From Capra hircus (taxonomy: Eukaryota; Chordata; Mammalia; Artiodactyla; Bovidae), in contig NC_030817.1 of assembly GCF_001704415.2 (NCBI RefSeq), forward strand, positions 52,251,550 through 52,315,549: a stretch of 64,000 nt of DNA, in the 5' to 3' direction. The translations under genes were made by a program, and so were the position numbers. The notes under the pieces were generated by a model. That model did no database searches. It was given only the letters and a program-made list of their open reading frames with translations, and was not told the DNA's origin. Positions 1-11,165 of the stretch are shown piece by piece; position 1 is the stretch's first letter, and every line of letters starts with the position of its first letter.

Positions 1-117
1 AAGCCTCTCCAGTGTTTTTGCCAGGAGAATCCCAGGGATGGGGGAGCCTGGTGGTCTGCCGTCTGTGGGATCGCACAGAGTCGGACACAACTGAAGCGAC
101 TTAGCAGCAGCAGCAGC
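1..117 (+). mobile_element. Bov-A2 SINE, right half, cut by window edge
   Basis: Matches the second Bov-A unit (CTCCAGTGTT, GCCTGG-like core, GTCGGACACAACTGAAGCG) and ends in the usual CAG triplet tail. It sits in, or directly beside, the BovB copy that follows, so the BovB 5' part may lie left of the window. Confidence 0.9.
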
Positions 118-794
118 AATCTAAGCCTATGCCCCAACCAGTAACACTGAAAAGCTGAAGTTGAAGGGTTCTATGAAGACCTGCAAGACCTTTTAGAACT
201 AACACCCAAAAAAGATGTCCTTTTCATTATAGGGGACTGGAATGCAAAAGTAGGAAGTCAAGAGACACCTGGAGTAACAGGCAAATTTGGCCTTGGAGTA
301 CGGAATGAAGCAGGGAAAGGCCAATATAGTTTTGTCAAGAGAACGCACTGGTCATAGCAAACACCCTCTTTCAACAACACAAGACAAGACTCTACACATG
401 GACATCACCAGATGGTCAACAACGAAATCAGACTGATTATATTCTTTGCAGCCAAAGATGGAGAAGCTCTATACAGTCAACAAAAACAAGACCGGGAGCT
501 GACTGTGGCTCAGATCATGAACTCCTTATTGCCAAATTCAGACTTAAATTGAAGAAAGTAGGGAAAACCACTAGACCATTCAGGTATGACCTAAATCAAA
601 TCCCTTATGATTATACAGTGGAAGTGAGAAATAGATTTAAGGGAGTAGATCTGATAGACAGAGTGCCTGATGAACTATGGGCGGAGGTTCGTGACATTGT
701 ACAGGAGACAGGGATCAAGACCATCCCCATGGAAAAGAAATGCAAAAAAGCAAAATGGCTGTCTGGGGAGGCCTTACAAATAGCTGTGTTATTA
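118..794 (+). mobile_element. BovB (RTE) fragment, endonuclease region
   Basis: Translating with small frame repairs gives the C-terminal half of an APE-type endonuclease: DVLFIIGDWNAKVG, QTDYILCSQRW and the catalytic-end motif GSDHELL, then the linker toward the reverse transcriptase (VPDELWAEVRDIVQETG at about 660-712). The intact part of the frame is 549-787. Frameshifts and a stop after SFVKR show it is dead. It is cut off at about 794, before the RT domain. Confidence 0.9.
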
Positions 795-1725
795 TTATCG
801 ACAAGGAAAGCCACCAAAGAAAAGCCACCAGGAATAACACATATTTTACTAACTGTCTATTAACAGAATAATGTCCTGAGGTCTGAACCCCACCTTTGTT
901 CAGTGTAAGACTTTTCTTATTTGATGAAAGATTTTTAAGAAGAAAATGGATATGGTGATGATGAAATTAGTAGCAGAATTTAGATTGAGTTAGTGCACAA
1001 TGATGTATTGTGCTCTGCGTTTCTTCATGAGTCCAACAATACATATATGCAAAGGCTACTTTTTCCTATATTGAAAATGTTCACTTAGCACCAAAAACCG
1101 TTCTCCTGACCTATTCCTCACCCTCCCTGCACTTCAAATTTCTTTAAAGAGTGACCCACACGTGCTGCTGCCTTTTCCTAGCAGCCAGCCTTTTCTTAAC
1201 CCACAGCAGTCCGATAACTCAAAAATACCCATGAAGGTCATCAGTGACCTTCTAGTCCCTAAATTTTCTTGCCTTCTGTGGGACTTGTCACCTTGAATCT
1301 TTTCGCCTAGAGGCTCTCTGAGATCATCCCTAGTGTATCTTATTCTTCCTCATTGTTCCCTTTGTGGGAACCCTCTTCCACTTCCTGGTTCCTAGATTTG
1401 ACCATTGCTTGTGGGTAAATCCTTTGGCACTTTATTATTGGTGAAGAACATTGTGTGACACAGCTCACAATGGATCCTGACACCCCACTGAGTTATAAGC
1501 CTTAGCTGAGAATTGCTGACTAGAAGATAAAGTGTTAACCACCCTGCACGGCTCACCGTATACTTGGCCTGTTTTCCAGCCTTTTTACAAATACCAGTTT
1601 GACCTATACAATCCCTTGACCTGTCCCTGGATGAGCCTGTTCACTGGCCTCAGAGAAGCCCTTTATATTGTATCTTCATGACTTTTTTTGGTGCTGAAAC
1701 ACAAGTAGGACCAGAACTCAGTTGT
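795..1725. other. No gene or assignable repeat seen
   Basis: AT-rich flank upstream of FAM81A. No open frame with a recognisable domain, no splice-bounded match and no repeat family I can name. Confidence 0.5.
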
Positions 1726-1843
1726 GGGAATTCCTTGGTGGTCCAGTGTTTAGGACTCCATGCTTCCATTTCAGGGGACATGGGTTCAATCCCTGGTCAG
1801 GGAACTCAGATCCCACGAGTCATAAATCACTTAAAAAAATCTC
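1726..1843 (+). mobile_element. CHR-type SINE (short form)
   Basis: Has the tRNA-derived head GGAATTCCTTGGTGGTCCAG and B-box-like GGGTTCAATCCCTGGTCAG, then an A-rich end. It belongs to the cetartiodactyl CHR group; the name CHR-2 is likely but not checked. Confidence 0.85.
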
Positions 1844-3227
1844 TACAGCATCTAGCAAAATATATTGCACTTGTTATTTGTATTTAATAACTGGTAAACA
1901 GTACGATAGCCATCAAGTTTATAAAATTGCTCTCTTTGATGAAATTATTTTTGGCAATCTTTGCCAGTATTAAATAATTTGTAATACACAGCTTTTTAAT
2001 TTAATGCAAAAAATCCATTTCCTGTAATGAGTCACAATCAAACAATCCTGGAAAAACAGATAGTTCTTTGAAATTTATCCTACAGAAATAGTTTGAGCTG
2101 GAAAAAAATAAGGTAGGCTTAAATCATTGTGCAGTGTGTCTCCTCAGGAGCCAAAACATGTCACCTGAACAGGGGTAAAAAAAAGGTCAGAAGTGGGAAG
2201 TCATGGTGCTAATTCAAGGCTACTATGAAACTTCAGGATTCCTATTAAGGAATTCAGAGTTTGAAAGAGCTACAGTTAAGTGTCTTACTAATGAATCTTT
2301 TAAAATTTTAGATTCTATTTATGCTATTTGATATGATTTTTAAAAAGTCAGAATCAAATGGTATATATATGTAGCAAGGGCCCTCACTCACCAGGTCTCC
2401 TTCTCTACCCTTGAGAGTGATGGAGTCTTGTGGCAAATACAGCACACAGTTACGCTTCAAAGGCGGCAGAAGTACAAGAGAGAGTTTTCTCTGTTTTATA
2501 GATGCTCTACTAGGATTTTAAAGATGCAGCTGCTCTCCTAGGAAGTCAGGAATGGGTGTCCTGCAGCTCTGTATCAAGGGGAAGTGGTAGAATGGAGCTG
2601 GGACCAGGGCAGAGAGTGGAATAGTAAGGGGAGAGGGATGAGGCAAAGAGGACTTTCATGTGCCCCTCTGAGATGCACACCTTACTATAGTAACCCCATG
2701 TGGATAGGCGAGAAACACTTTGAACCTTTCTTGAGACTCTTCATGATGGGCTCTGGGTTTGAATGAGTACTTTCTCATAAGACCTGCACATCTTTCCAGA
2801 CATAGCAGCCGGTTATGTATGTTTCAAATATATTTTCAGTGCCAAAAACTTAGTGCGAAACTGCGTGATACTGTTATCACCATGACATAGCATTGAATTC
2901 CATATGTATTTACTGGGTGTATACCATGTGCCAGGCAGTGGGAATCCAAGGGAAAAAAGGAAAGAATAATCACTGAACTAAAGGGATGCTCCTAGGTTAG
3001 ATCTTCACACCACAGGTCTCAAGGTCATGCACTCTCCTTATGGCAATGGCAGTTTCAAGGGTGTCTGTTGTTATTTGACTGATGTGTCTCTTGTTGTAGG
3101 CTCTATGAGAACAGAAATCTGTTTCTCTTTTTCTTCTTCACCATTATGTATTAGGGCTAACTAAGCACAGTTTCCAGCATTTGACAAGCATCCAATAAAC
3201 TGTCCCCTGAACGTTATGGATGCATTA
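1844..3227. other. Upstream flank, mostly unassigned
   Basis: No gene seen. A short piece at about 2893-2950 (CATGTGCCAGGCAGTGGG) resembles the antisense end of a MIR SINE; the rest is unassigned. Confidence 0.45.
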
Positions 3228-3347
3228 ACCCTTTATGGGGGTATTATTCCGTTTTATACGTATGGAAGCAGAATATCCAAGATCACACAGAAATCACTGC
3301 TGGAGAGAGGATTCCAGAATAGCTCAGCCTGACTCCACAGCTCAGGG
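3228..3347 (-). repeat. MIR SINE, antisense
   Basis: Shows the MIR core and tRNA part in reverse: TTATTCCGTTTTATACGTATGG, AAGATCACACAGAAAT, and CCTGACTCCACAGCTC near the end. Divergence is high, as expected for this old mammalian family. Confidence 0.7.
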
Positions 3348-4039
3348 TCTGTCTACAAAGTCCTACTCCTTTCCCTGGATTGGAGAGGCTGCGACTGGTA
3401 GGGTAGACGGATAGAACACCTGTACTGGGTAAATACTAGCGACGTGAAAGAGACGTGAACCGGAGAGACGGCGAGGCGGGCATAGGTGGGGGTCCCCAAC
3501 TCTGCTACATCCCGCCCACGGACAGGAAGCAAAATTCTAAGTGGATCGGCTTGTGCATCCTGCTCAGAATCCACGTTGAGAGGAAGGTGGAAAGAGTTAG
3601 GAGGCTCTGGGAAGGGGATGAGGTAGAAGGGAGGTGAAGAAGACGGGTGGAGACAGATCTTTCTTGCGTTCGCGTCTGCTGCAATGAGACACCATCCCTG
3701 GTCCCGGTGGCGAGTGTCAAGGTGATTCATTAAGATGTCACTTGGCCGCCTCGAGGGTTACTTAGCTCCCCTGCACAGGTGGGGCGTCAACGCAGAAGCT
3801 GTTTTCCAGACAGTGGCCTCATAAAATAACTTCTCCCCGATGCGGAAGAAAGAGGATGGGGGGAGATAATAATGCTGTTTGTGGGAAAGAGGTTTGGTAA
3901 AGGGACGTGAGGGCTCTGAGGAGAATTACAGTGCAGCCACCACGGCTATTATCTTAATCAGGCACCATTTCAACACCTCTGCCTTCAAGTCAAGCAGCCC
4001 TACAACAGGATTTATTTTCCAATAAGCGAAATCCCCGCC
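3348..4039. other. Proximal upstream region of FAM81A
   Basis: No repeat I can name and no coding match. CpG content is raised at about 3430-3740, before the main island. It may hold regulatory sequence, but nothing specific can be claimed. Confidence 0.4.
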
Positions 4040-4125
4040 CGCCGACTCGGAGTCGCTGGGCTGCGAGCTGGGTGGGAAACAGCAGCCGGAGAGGCTATTT
4101 TGGGTGTGGGAACGCGGAGGGAGGA

Positions 4126-4132
4126 GGGGCGG
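4126..4132 (+). promoter_or_regulatory. GC box (Sp/KLF type)
   Basis: The sequence reads GGGGCGG inside the CpG island, about 270 bases before the exon 1 donor. Such boxes are common by chance in GC-rich DNA, so its use is only inferred. Confidence 0.45.
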
Positions 4133-4176
4133 CGCCGCGGGGCCGGGCGCGGGCGCGGGGAAAGCCTCCAGCTCGG

Positions 4177-4190
4177 GCTGCCACGGCAAC
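4177..4190 (+). promoter_or_regulatory. X-box-like RFX motif
   Basis: GCTGCCACGGCAAC has the inverted-repeat form of an RFX X-box. The right half (GGCAAC) fits RGYAAC exactly; the left half (GCTGCC) differs from GTNRCC at its second base; the spacer is two bases. RFX factors drive ciliary, testis and neuronal genes. Position in the island is right for function, but no binding can be shown from sequence. Confidence 0.45.
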
Positions 4191-4304
4191 CGCGTCCAGG
4201 CAACGCGCCCGGAAGCCGCTCGGGCGGCGCGCGGCGGCTCGCGCCCCCCGGGAGCCGCGAACCCGGCCGGGCCGCGCGCCGGGCCAGGCGGCAGGCGCGC
4301 GCTG

Positions 4305-4309
4305 ATTGG
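4305..4309 (-). promoter_or_regulatory. Inverted CCAAT box (NF-Y)
   Basis: ATTGG sits in the context GCTGATTGGACGG, a good NF-Y core on the minus strand. NF-Y sites usually lie 60-100 bases before the start site, which would place transcription start near 4365-4410 and make it uncertain whether the ATG at 4398 is in the mRNA. Confidence 0.5.
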
Positions 4310-4319
4310 ACGGCGCTCC

Positions 4320-4431
4320 CCGCGGCGCGGGCCCGCAGCCGGGCGCCCCGCACAGCCCGCGCTAGCGGCCGCCGCACCCAGCCGCGCCGGCGAGGACATG
4401 GGCAGCCGCGGCGCGCCCGCCCCCCGCGCCG
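4320..4431 (+). other. FAM81A: FAM81A exon 1 (5' leader; start not fixed)
   Basis: Only the 3' border is well supported: GCCG followed by GTGAGT at 4432-4437, a near-perfect donor within the CpG island. The left edge given is a guess. If transcription starts before 4398, the exon contains ATG at 4398-4400 and 11 further-open codons. Spliced to exon 2 at 26299, that frame ends at TAG 26310-26312 and gives a 15-residue upstream ORF starting MGSRGAPAPRA. The main protein therefore does not start here. Confidence 0.6.
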
Positions 4432-4560
4432 GTGAGTGCGGCGTCCCGGACCCCCGCCCGGGCTTCTCCCGTCCCCCGTGGCGGGAGCGCCCGGGGCCCG
4501 CTGGTGACCTTGGGACGGCCCCCGGGGTGAGGTGGGCCAGGCTTGGGGGAGAGAGAGCTG

Positions 4561-6235
4561 AGTGTGGCCCATGTGACTTGCTGCCGGCGAGAGGGTTAAC
4601 TGCATGCTGACGCGAAGGGATGAAGTTGGGCACCGAGCGCGACTGGCATTGCATTTTTGCGGGGGCCGGGGGAGGTTGCATGCTGGCACACCAGCAGAAG
4701 CCCCGAGGGACTGTTTGGGGGAGCTGGGGTGGAGCACACATTCCCGGGGGCAGTGTTCCCAGTCAGCTGTCCCGCTACTCAGAGCTGAGTGACCTTCGGT
4801 GGATTCATCTCTCTGCCCCCTCCCCACCCTTCTCTCATCTTTAAAAGGAGGGGCTCGGGTTCTTTGCAGTTCCTGGGTGCTGCCATGGTACTGTGAGCTG
4901 AGAAGGGTCCCCCAAGTACTGCAGGTGCCGGACATAGAAGCTTTAGCCATGTTAATTCTACCAGGAGTTTCCATTAATTTGCTCTCAAAGTGGTAAGATA
5001 TGTTATCGTTTTGTGAAAGATTGTGGAGAGAAAGCAGTGGCTTGATTAGAGAGTGGCTTCTCATGATGCCCAGGTAGCCTCTTGGGTGCTCTAAAGTCGT
5101 GAAGAAAATCAGGGTTAAAGCTCCTAAGTTCTTGTTTCCTGTAGTTAATCTAATAGGAAAGTTTGTATTTGAACAGGTAGAATCAAAACCCAATAGTGGC
5201 AGGCAGCAGCAAATTAAGTGAGTCATTTCTTCAGTATGCACGAGGTTGTGTGTGTGCGAGCGCGTGCTTGTGTGGCTGCGCTCACGCCCTCATCTTAAAG
5301 GCTGTGTGTGTCAGTGTCAGAAATTATTTCATAGGAGTAAGCAGAAATAATGCTCGAATGATTTGAATCCGCAAAAGTGCAGCTCTCTGAGAAGCAGGGG
5401 TGAATGTTTGCCGCCTGTTCTTTAGATGAGTTGGGTTTGTGAAGGTAACTAAGCTTTTACTGAGAAAGCTCCCTAGCATTTGCCCACTGGGGTATGTTGG
5501 GGGGTGGGTGGGTAGTAGTGCTTCTGAGACTCAGTCAGTTGTATCACCTCTTCTGTCCTTGACGTTGGCTGGGGCCCCGTTTCTATATTCTCAGTTCATG
5601 AATTTCTCTCTTCCTGGGAGAGGGAAGGGAGGCAATGCCCTGTCCGGCTTTCTGCTCCAAAGCAAACCTTGATATTCCTTCCAGTGTGATTTCATCTGCA
5701 TAAAAATGTGGTTTGGGAAGACAGATTTTCCAGTGTTAATGAATAAGCTTCTGCAAGCTTGTTTACCCGAAGGTTTAGTGATCTTAAATGGTTTACATAT
5801 TAGAAATCTGATAGCGTTCAGATACCAAATCATTACTGCCCAAGAATCCCGCCACTAAGCCCTGGAATCCTTTAATGAATCACACCTCATTACCCTTGGA
5901 TCCCTTAGTAACCAACTATTCAGCCTCCTGTCCTGTAGGCTGCTAGCCTGTGTGTCTCCAGCCTGCCTTTCAGTCTCTTGTTTTTGTACCTCCTGCAGCC
6001 ACATGCCTTTGTGGTCATTTTGCTGCAGCTGAGTCCATCTCCTGTCCCTTCCCTAGCCCCAGAGGCTGAGTGAACAACTTCCCTCAGAACATCCCTCTCT
6101 CATCTCACTGGTGCAGGGCTGGGTTTTCTCTTGCTTCCCAGTGCCGCCTCCAAACCATTAACCCATCCCTAACAGTCTTCTCTCTACAGTTCTTGCCATC
6201 TGCTTGTGCTCCATACCCTCCTTCTTCTTGTCTGA
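4561..6235. other. Start of intron 1, unassigned
   Basis: Declining GC content after the island, a short GT-rich patch near 5247-5275, and no gene or clear repeat. The first part of a first intron often holds enhancers, but none can be pointed to here. Confidence 0.4.
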
Positions 6236-6465
6236 GTCAGTGCTTGCCCAACCTAGTGGCTCTTCAGAATCACCTGGAGCATTTTGAAAAACATGGCGCT
6301 TTGACTCTCCCAAACATACCGCATTGGGAGGACCTAAACATTTTAATTTTAAAACAAACCTTAAAAGAAGGAAGAGGAAGGGGAGGAGAGATGGGAAGGG
6401 GAAAAGAAAACTCCTCAGGTGATTCTGATATACGCCCGAGTTTGGGAATTAACTACAAATTGGTG
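6236..6465. repeat. MER5-like DNA transposon remnant, interrupted
   Basis: Left part has TCAGAATCACCTGGAGCATT and right part CAGGTGATTCTGATATACGC, the paired halves of a MER5-type hAT non-autonomous element. Between them lies a purine-rich stretch (about 6362-6415) not expected in the family. Confidence 0.6.
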
Positions 6466-6799
6466 CTTGCCAAGGGCATTTGCCATCTGCCTCTGTGGGA
6501 ATTGAAACCAGTGTTACTGCAACTGTGTGACCTTCGACATGTCCTAAAGGGAGCTGGTGGGGGTAGGGGGGTGGAGAACAGGAATGAGGCAGTCTGTGCT
6601 TTGGGAAAACTGGCAGAACAGGTCTTCGGATAGTTAGATATTTTCAGGAACTGATTTTATGAACCCAATCCTTGCATCTCCTCATATCTAGAAAAGCACT
6701 TAATCCCTTCGTGGTGACATCAGTTCCTTGTGACTAGCAAAAAACCATGGCAAAGATAAGTTCTTGTTTATGTGAACTCTTCCTTTACCAAAAAGTGAA

Positions 6800-7012
6800 C
6801 TGATGTGCCAGTTGCTCAGTCGGGTCCAACTCTTTCTGACCCCATGGACTGTAGCCTGCAAAGCTCCTCTGTTCATGGGAATTCTTCAAGCAAGAATACT
6901 GAAGTGGGTTGCCATTTCCTTCTCCAGGTGATCTTCCCGACCTAGGGGTCGAACTCAGGTCTCCTGCATCGCAGGCAGATGCTTTACCTTCTGAACCACC
7001 AGGGAAGCTTCA
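6800..7012 (-). mobile_element. Bov-tA SINE, antisense
   Basis: Antisense copy running from GTTGCTCAGTCGGGTCCAAC to AACCACCAGGGAAGCTT. The tRNA-Glu-like head is on the right. Confidence 0.93.
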
Positions 7013-7081
7013 CCAGTCATATATATTGACCTTCTCCCACTACCTCTTTGGAATAGTTTCTCAAAGCTATCTGAGGTGCTG

Positions 7082-7099
7082 CCCCCCCCCCCCCCCCCC
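7082..7099 (+). repeat. Poly-C run (18 C)
   Basis: Uninterrupted C run, followed by GCCTGCAG. Such runs are prone to length variation and sequencing error, and can form i-motif/G-quadruplex-like structures. Confidence 0.95.
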
Positions 7100-7957
7100 G
7101 CCTGCAGTCCTCTTTCTGTGCCAAATAAAACTTAACTCGAAACTCTCACATTGTACATTTTTTCTAAGTTGACAGAATCATTTCACTTGATGCTACAAAA
7201 AAAATTAACAAACAAACATGATTAATTAACTTGGTTCTCTTTCTACCTTGTCTCTCGCCGGTGATTTTGGTGTTTATGTTGAGGTTCTATTAATTCACCG
7301 AGTTCTTGAAGGTCATTCCTATCAACGCCTGTGGCCTTAGTTTCCACATTAATGGCTCACTTCTTGGATTTGTGTAGTCATGGGAATTTTTTCCACCTTC
7401 AAGATCTGGAACTTGGATGTCAGTTTTCCTGGTGGATTTTTCCCACCTACTACACCAGACTAACCATCACTGAGGACTCTGGTCTCTTAGTCACCTGCTG
7501 TGCTAATCTTTCTATGGCTCCGTTTCTCTGTTTGGAGAATATACTTCCCAACCATTTTGGTTTTGTCTGGAATCCCAAATCCTTTGTCTTAACATGTTGG
7601 GCTTCTCATATTCCAGTTGTCAGTTCAAAACCACCCTCAACATCTGCTTTTTCTTCTCCCAGTCTGCCATGTTATCTGCCAAGTTATCACAAAGACCTTT
7701 GCACTGGTCCCACTGCAGATTTATGCTAGCTCTAATTTCACCTAGGTCTTACTTTTCTGTTAAAAAAGAAATCCATCTTTTATGAAATCCCAGCTGCATT
7801 TCTTTAGAGGTGATGCCAGACTTTTCCATTCCTTAAACATCCAGTCAGTTTCCTTCCTTTTTTTTTTTCATTGATGAAATTAAGGATGTTTACACTGGAG
7901 CTAACTGCCCTCTGCTTTAATGTAAGTTTCCACTGTACCCTCTTCACTACCCCAAGC
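7100..7957. other. Intron 1, no gene seen
   Basis: Pyrimidine-rich DNA, possibly containing a worn L2 piece near 7600-7740, but not secure. No coding match. Confidence 0.4.
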
Positions 7958-8124
7958 ATTCTTTTTTTTGATATATATATATATTAGTTATTTATTTGGC
8001 TGCATCAGGTCTTAGTGAAGCATGTGGGATCTTTTAATTGAGGCATGTGGGATTTAGTTCCCTGAGCTGAGCCCCCTGCACTGGGAACTTGAAGTCTTAG
8101 CCGCTGGACCACCGGGAAAGTCCT
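7958..8124 (-). mobile_element. CHR-type SINE, antisense (short form)
   Basis: Begins with a T- and TA-rich tail (complement of the A-rich end), then GGCTGCATCAGGTCTTAG, and ends CTGGACCACCGGGAAAGTCC, the reverse of the tRNA-like head. Confidence 0.8.
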
Positions 8125-8430
8125 TAAGCATTCTTTCTTAATTCTTCTTTGACCTTCTTTATTTTTTTCATCTGAGGAAGAAAATGTCTGTCAGTCCCTT
8201 ACCCAAGATTAACTTGTGCGCTCTGCATGCGGTATCCTCTGGGCTTTCCCCGTTCCTTCTTGCCTCTTTTGGGAACTTGCTCCATTTGTTATTCCCTTTC
8301 TCTAATTTCTTTGGTTCCTCCTTACTCAGTCCCAGCCTTCGAGCTCCACTTTTAGCCAGATTTTGCTCAGCTCCCCCAGATGCCTTCAGACTTCCATTTC
8401 CAGCCCTGCCTTCTGAATTTCATTCAGAAT

Positions 8431-8762
8431 TTTTTTAAAAAAGAATTTTATTTATTTATTTTTAGCTGTGCTGGTTCTTCACTGCTGCATGATCCTTTCC
8501 CAGGTTGCGGAGATCGAGGGCTACTCTCTCGCTGCCGTGCATGGGCTTCTCATTGGGTGGCTTCTCTTGTTGTGGAGCAACAGGCTCTAGGGCGTGCAGA
8601 CTTCAGTAGTCGCGGCTTTCAGACTCTAGAGCATGGGCTCAGCAGTTGTGGTGCGCAGTCTTAATTGCCTGCGGCATGTGGAATCTTCCCAGATCAGGGA
8701 TTGAACTCGTGTCTCCTGCGTTGGCAGGTGGATTCTTTACCACTGATCCGCCAGGGAAGCCC
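8431..8762 (-). mobile_element. CHR-type SINE, antisense (long form)
   Basis: Contains the long CHR body (GCTGTGCTGGTTCTTCACTG, GCTTCTCATTGGGTGGC, TCTCTTGTTGTGGAGC) and ends CCGCCAGGGAAGCCC. It is flanked by a perfect 10-base target duplication, CATTCAGAAT at 8421-8430 and 8763-8772, so the borders are well fixed. Confidence 0.93.
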
Positions 8763-8842
8763 CATTCAGAATATCATACCCAGAAACCCAGCTATTTTGT
8801 CTCTAAAGAGCTCTTCCTCCTAGCTTCCTTAATCTTTTTCCC

Positions 8843-9266
8843 CTTTTTAACTTTTTATTTTGAAATAATTCAGATTTACAGAAAAGTTGCAAGATTTAAA
8901 TAATTCCTGTATACTTTTCACCCAAATTCTATAAATGTAACTGTTTACCACACTTGCTTTTTCTTTCTCACGCATTCACTCTCTCTCTACACACATAGAC
9001 GCACACATCATGCACAGACTCGCACATATATATTTGTCATTTTTCCTGAAGCTTCAGAGTAAGTTATAGACATGATGCTGCTTTACCTCCCTCTCCAGTA
9101 TGTCAGTGTATAGTTCCTTAAAAGAGAGACATTTTCTGACATAACAAGCAGCAGAATCAGTACATTAACATTGATTCTGTTGATACTATTATCTATTCTA
9201 TAGACCTTTTGAAAGTGTCACCAGAAGTCCTAATAACATGTTTTAGAGCAAAAGAAGGGGAAAAAT

Positions 9267-9297
<31 letters not shown>

Positions 9298-9555
9298 CTC
9301 CTACTTGTCCAGGATCCATTCCAGGACCTTGTGCTGTTCTAGTTGCCTTGTTCACTGCTTTTATTCTGGACAGTTCCTCAGTCATTCCCTTGTCTTTTGT
9401 GATCTCGGCACTTAGGAAGGGCAAGGCTGGTGGTTTTGTAGAATACCCTTTAACTTGGGTTTGCAGTTCTCTTGCAGTAGATCCAGGTTATCCATCATCA
9501 GGGAAGCCTCCTAAAGGGAGATCCTGTCTCCCTCTTGGTGCACTGACATGATTTC
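8843..9555 (-). mobile_element. Old L1 3' end, antisense
   Basis: Starts TTTTTATTTTGAAATAATTC, the complement of an old L1 3' end, then ACAGAAAAGTTGCAAG, GAGTAAGTTATAGACAT and CAGTTCCTCAGTCATTCC, all landmarks of the L1M group 3' UTR. A CA microsatellite lies within it. Confidence 0.75.
9267..9295 (+). repeat. (CA)14 microsatellite
   Basis: About 14 uninterrupted CA units between AAAAAT and GCCTCC. Long enough to be length-variable between animals. Confidence 0.97.
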
Positions 9556-9914
9556 CGTGCTGTCGTCACGCTCTCTGTGACCTGCTTTTTCTCTCTTGGG
9601 TTATTCTGACTTTACTCTTCACACCCCTCCATGCAGCCGGTTGCTGAGTGGTGCAGCGCTCCCTGCACCATCTCCCTTAGGGTGTCCCTTCCTCCATTCC
9701 TTCTTTCTGTCCTGTTGTGGAATCCAGGCCTCTGTACGTGGTCCTGGTGACTGTTCCTCATGGCTTACCACCAGGAGCCCCTGTACATGTCAGTTTTCAC
9801 CAGTCAGTACTTCCTCTGCTCTGTCCTCCCTCCACCTTTTCTCAACCTGTCCTGCCTTTACTTGATCCACCCCTTTGAATATCCCACTCACATGCCTGAT
9901 TCTCAAATGCATTT

Positions 9915-10115
9915 CTGGCTGGCCCAGTTCAAACCCATCCTGCCTCTTGTCTGGAGGCAGCCCCACCCCTCAGCTAGTACGAGCCTCTTTATTCCTGCAC
10001 GGTGGCTTGTCTGTTCTAGTTCCCTGTTGAAGCGAAGCTCTTGAGTGCGGGGGCTGTGTCTTATTCAGCACTGCAGAGGCTCAATGAGTATTTGTTGACT
10101 GGACTAACTGACTTG
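9915..10115 (+). repeat. L2 3' end
   Basis: Resembles the L2 3' region: GAAGCTCTTGAGTGCGGGGG, GTGTCTTATTCAGCACTG and CTCAATGAGTATTTGTTGA near the end. The 5' part is weaker. Confidence 0.6.
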
Positions 10116-10785
10116 ATTAAAATCATTAAGCAAAGGCGCAGGCTGACCTTAGAGTTATCTGCCATGTGGTACATGGTGGTGGGTGTGAAACCTGTGCTTT
10201 ACTCCAGGAGTCAGGTGGGTGTGAGCTCAAAGTAAGGCCTCCTAGCAAAATGATGCGTAATTCAGAAAGGTATTTCCATGTTGTAAGTGGAGTAAATGAT
10301 TCTCTCCCGATGACATCTTAACTTTGCATCTACGTGTCAAGACAAAGAGAGGGCAGACTGGCTTGAAAAAGAGTAGAGAAACCTACCAGCATATTAAAAA
10401 TGGCCCGTCTATTTCTTCACACCCAAAGTGAGCAGCTGAATGTGTGAGGAGCAGTTCAGGCTCACATCCTCCCTCGAGCCCTGGAACCACCTGTTCTCTC
10501 CTCCCCATTGTCTGGCCTTCTCCCTTGCTCCCGTGAGCACTGCCTTTCTCCCTCCACGCTCCCTTCCCTGGCTCCTCTTCCTTATTTCACTCTTTCTGCC
10601 TGTTCTCTCTCTTAATAAATCTGTGTTCTTCCCTCTTCCTAGTTTGATGATTTTATTTTTTGACTTCTTGGATACCATTTGACATTCCGTGGGTTTTTAA
10701 CATAGAAACAGGTGAAAAAGGATAAAACAATGGCTTTGTACTTTGGTGGATTTTTTTTTTTTTTGATCCCATCCCCTCCAAGGGT

Positions 10786-10990
10786 CAGGCTTCCCAGGTG
10801 GCACAGTGGTAAAGAATCCACCTGCCAATGCAGGAGAGCCGGGTTCTTCCCCTGGGTAAGGGAGATCCTGTGGAGCAGGAAATGGCCACTCAGTCCAGTA
10901 TTCTTGCCTGGGAAATCCCATGGACAGAGAAGCCTGGCAGGCTACAGTCGTGGGGTCACAGAGAGTCGGACATGATTGAGCACACACATA
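10786..10990 (+). mobile_element. Bov-tA SINE
   Basis: Starts CAGGCTTCCCAGGTGGCAC and runs to GTCGGACATGATTGAGCAC plus a CA-rich tail. A T run (10750-10765) lies just before it. Confidence 0.93.
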
Positions 10991-11045
10991 CCCCCAAGCG
11001 TCAGAAGTCCTTGGTGTTTGAAAATGTAGTTATCAGTGATAATGA

Positions 11046-11165
11046 AATTTTGTTTTTTCTTTGCTGCACAGTATGTGGGATCTTAGTTCCCCCAACAGGA
11101 ATCAAACCTGTGCCCTTGAAGTGGAAGCATAGAGTCTTAACCACTGGACTGCCAGGACAGTCCTG
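11046..11165 (-). mobile_element. CHR-type SINE, antisense (short form)
   Basis: Contains GATCTTAGTTCCCCCAACAG and ends CACTGGACTGCCAGGACAGTC, the reverse of the CHR head. Confidence 0.82.

Larger units (their letters stand above)
4040..4560 (+). promoter_or_regulatory. FAM81A: CpG-island promoter of FAM81A
   Basis: This stretch is very GC-rich and dense in CG dinucleotides, unlike the AT-rich flanks. It has no TATA box but contains a GC box (4126-4132), an X-box-like element (4177-4190) and an inverted CCAAT box (4305-4309), and ends around a consensus donor at 4432. This is the usual build of a broad, TATA-less housekeeping or neuronal promoter. In human, MYO1E is the upstream neighbour on the other strand; I saw no recognisable MYO1E exon here, so shared use of the island is open. 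Confidence 0.85.

Noticed and set aside
4040..4560. MYO1E first exon on the minus strand (bidirectional promoter)
   Set aside because: MYO1E is the upstream neighbour in human, so I looked for a matching start or donor on the minus strand. I saw none, and nothing resembling the MYO1E N-terminus.
3926..5241. Long minus-strand frames (271 and 409 codons) across the CpG island
   Set aside because: They follow from high GC and CpG content, which removes stop codons. The peptides are Arg/Pro/Ala-rich with no domain, and they run across the well-supported FAM81A promoter and exon 1 donor.
6070..6633. 187-codon open frame
   Set aside because: It runs through a MER5-like remnant and purine-rich DNA, has no domain and no splice or promoter support.
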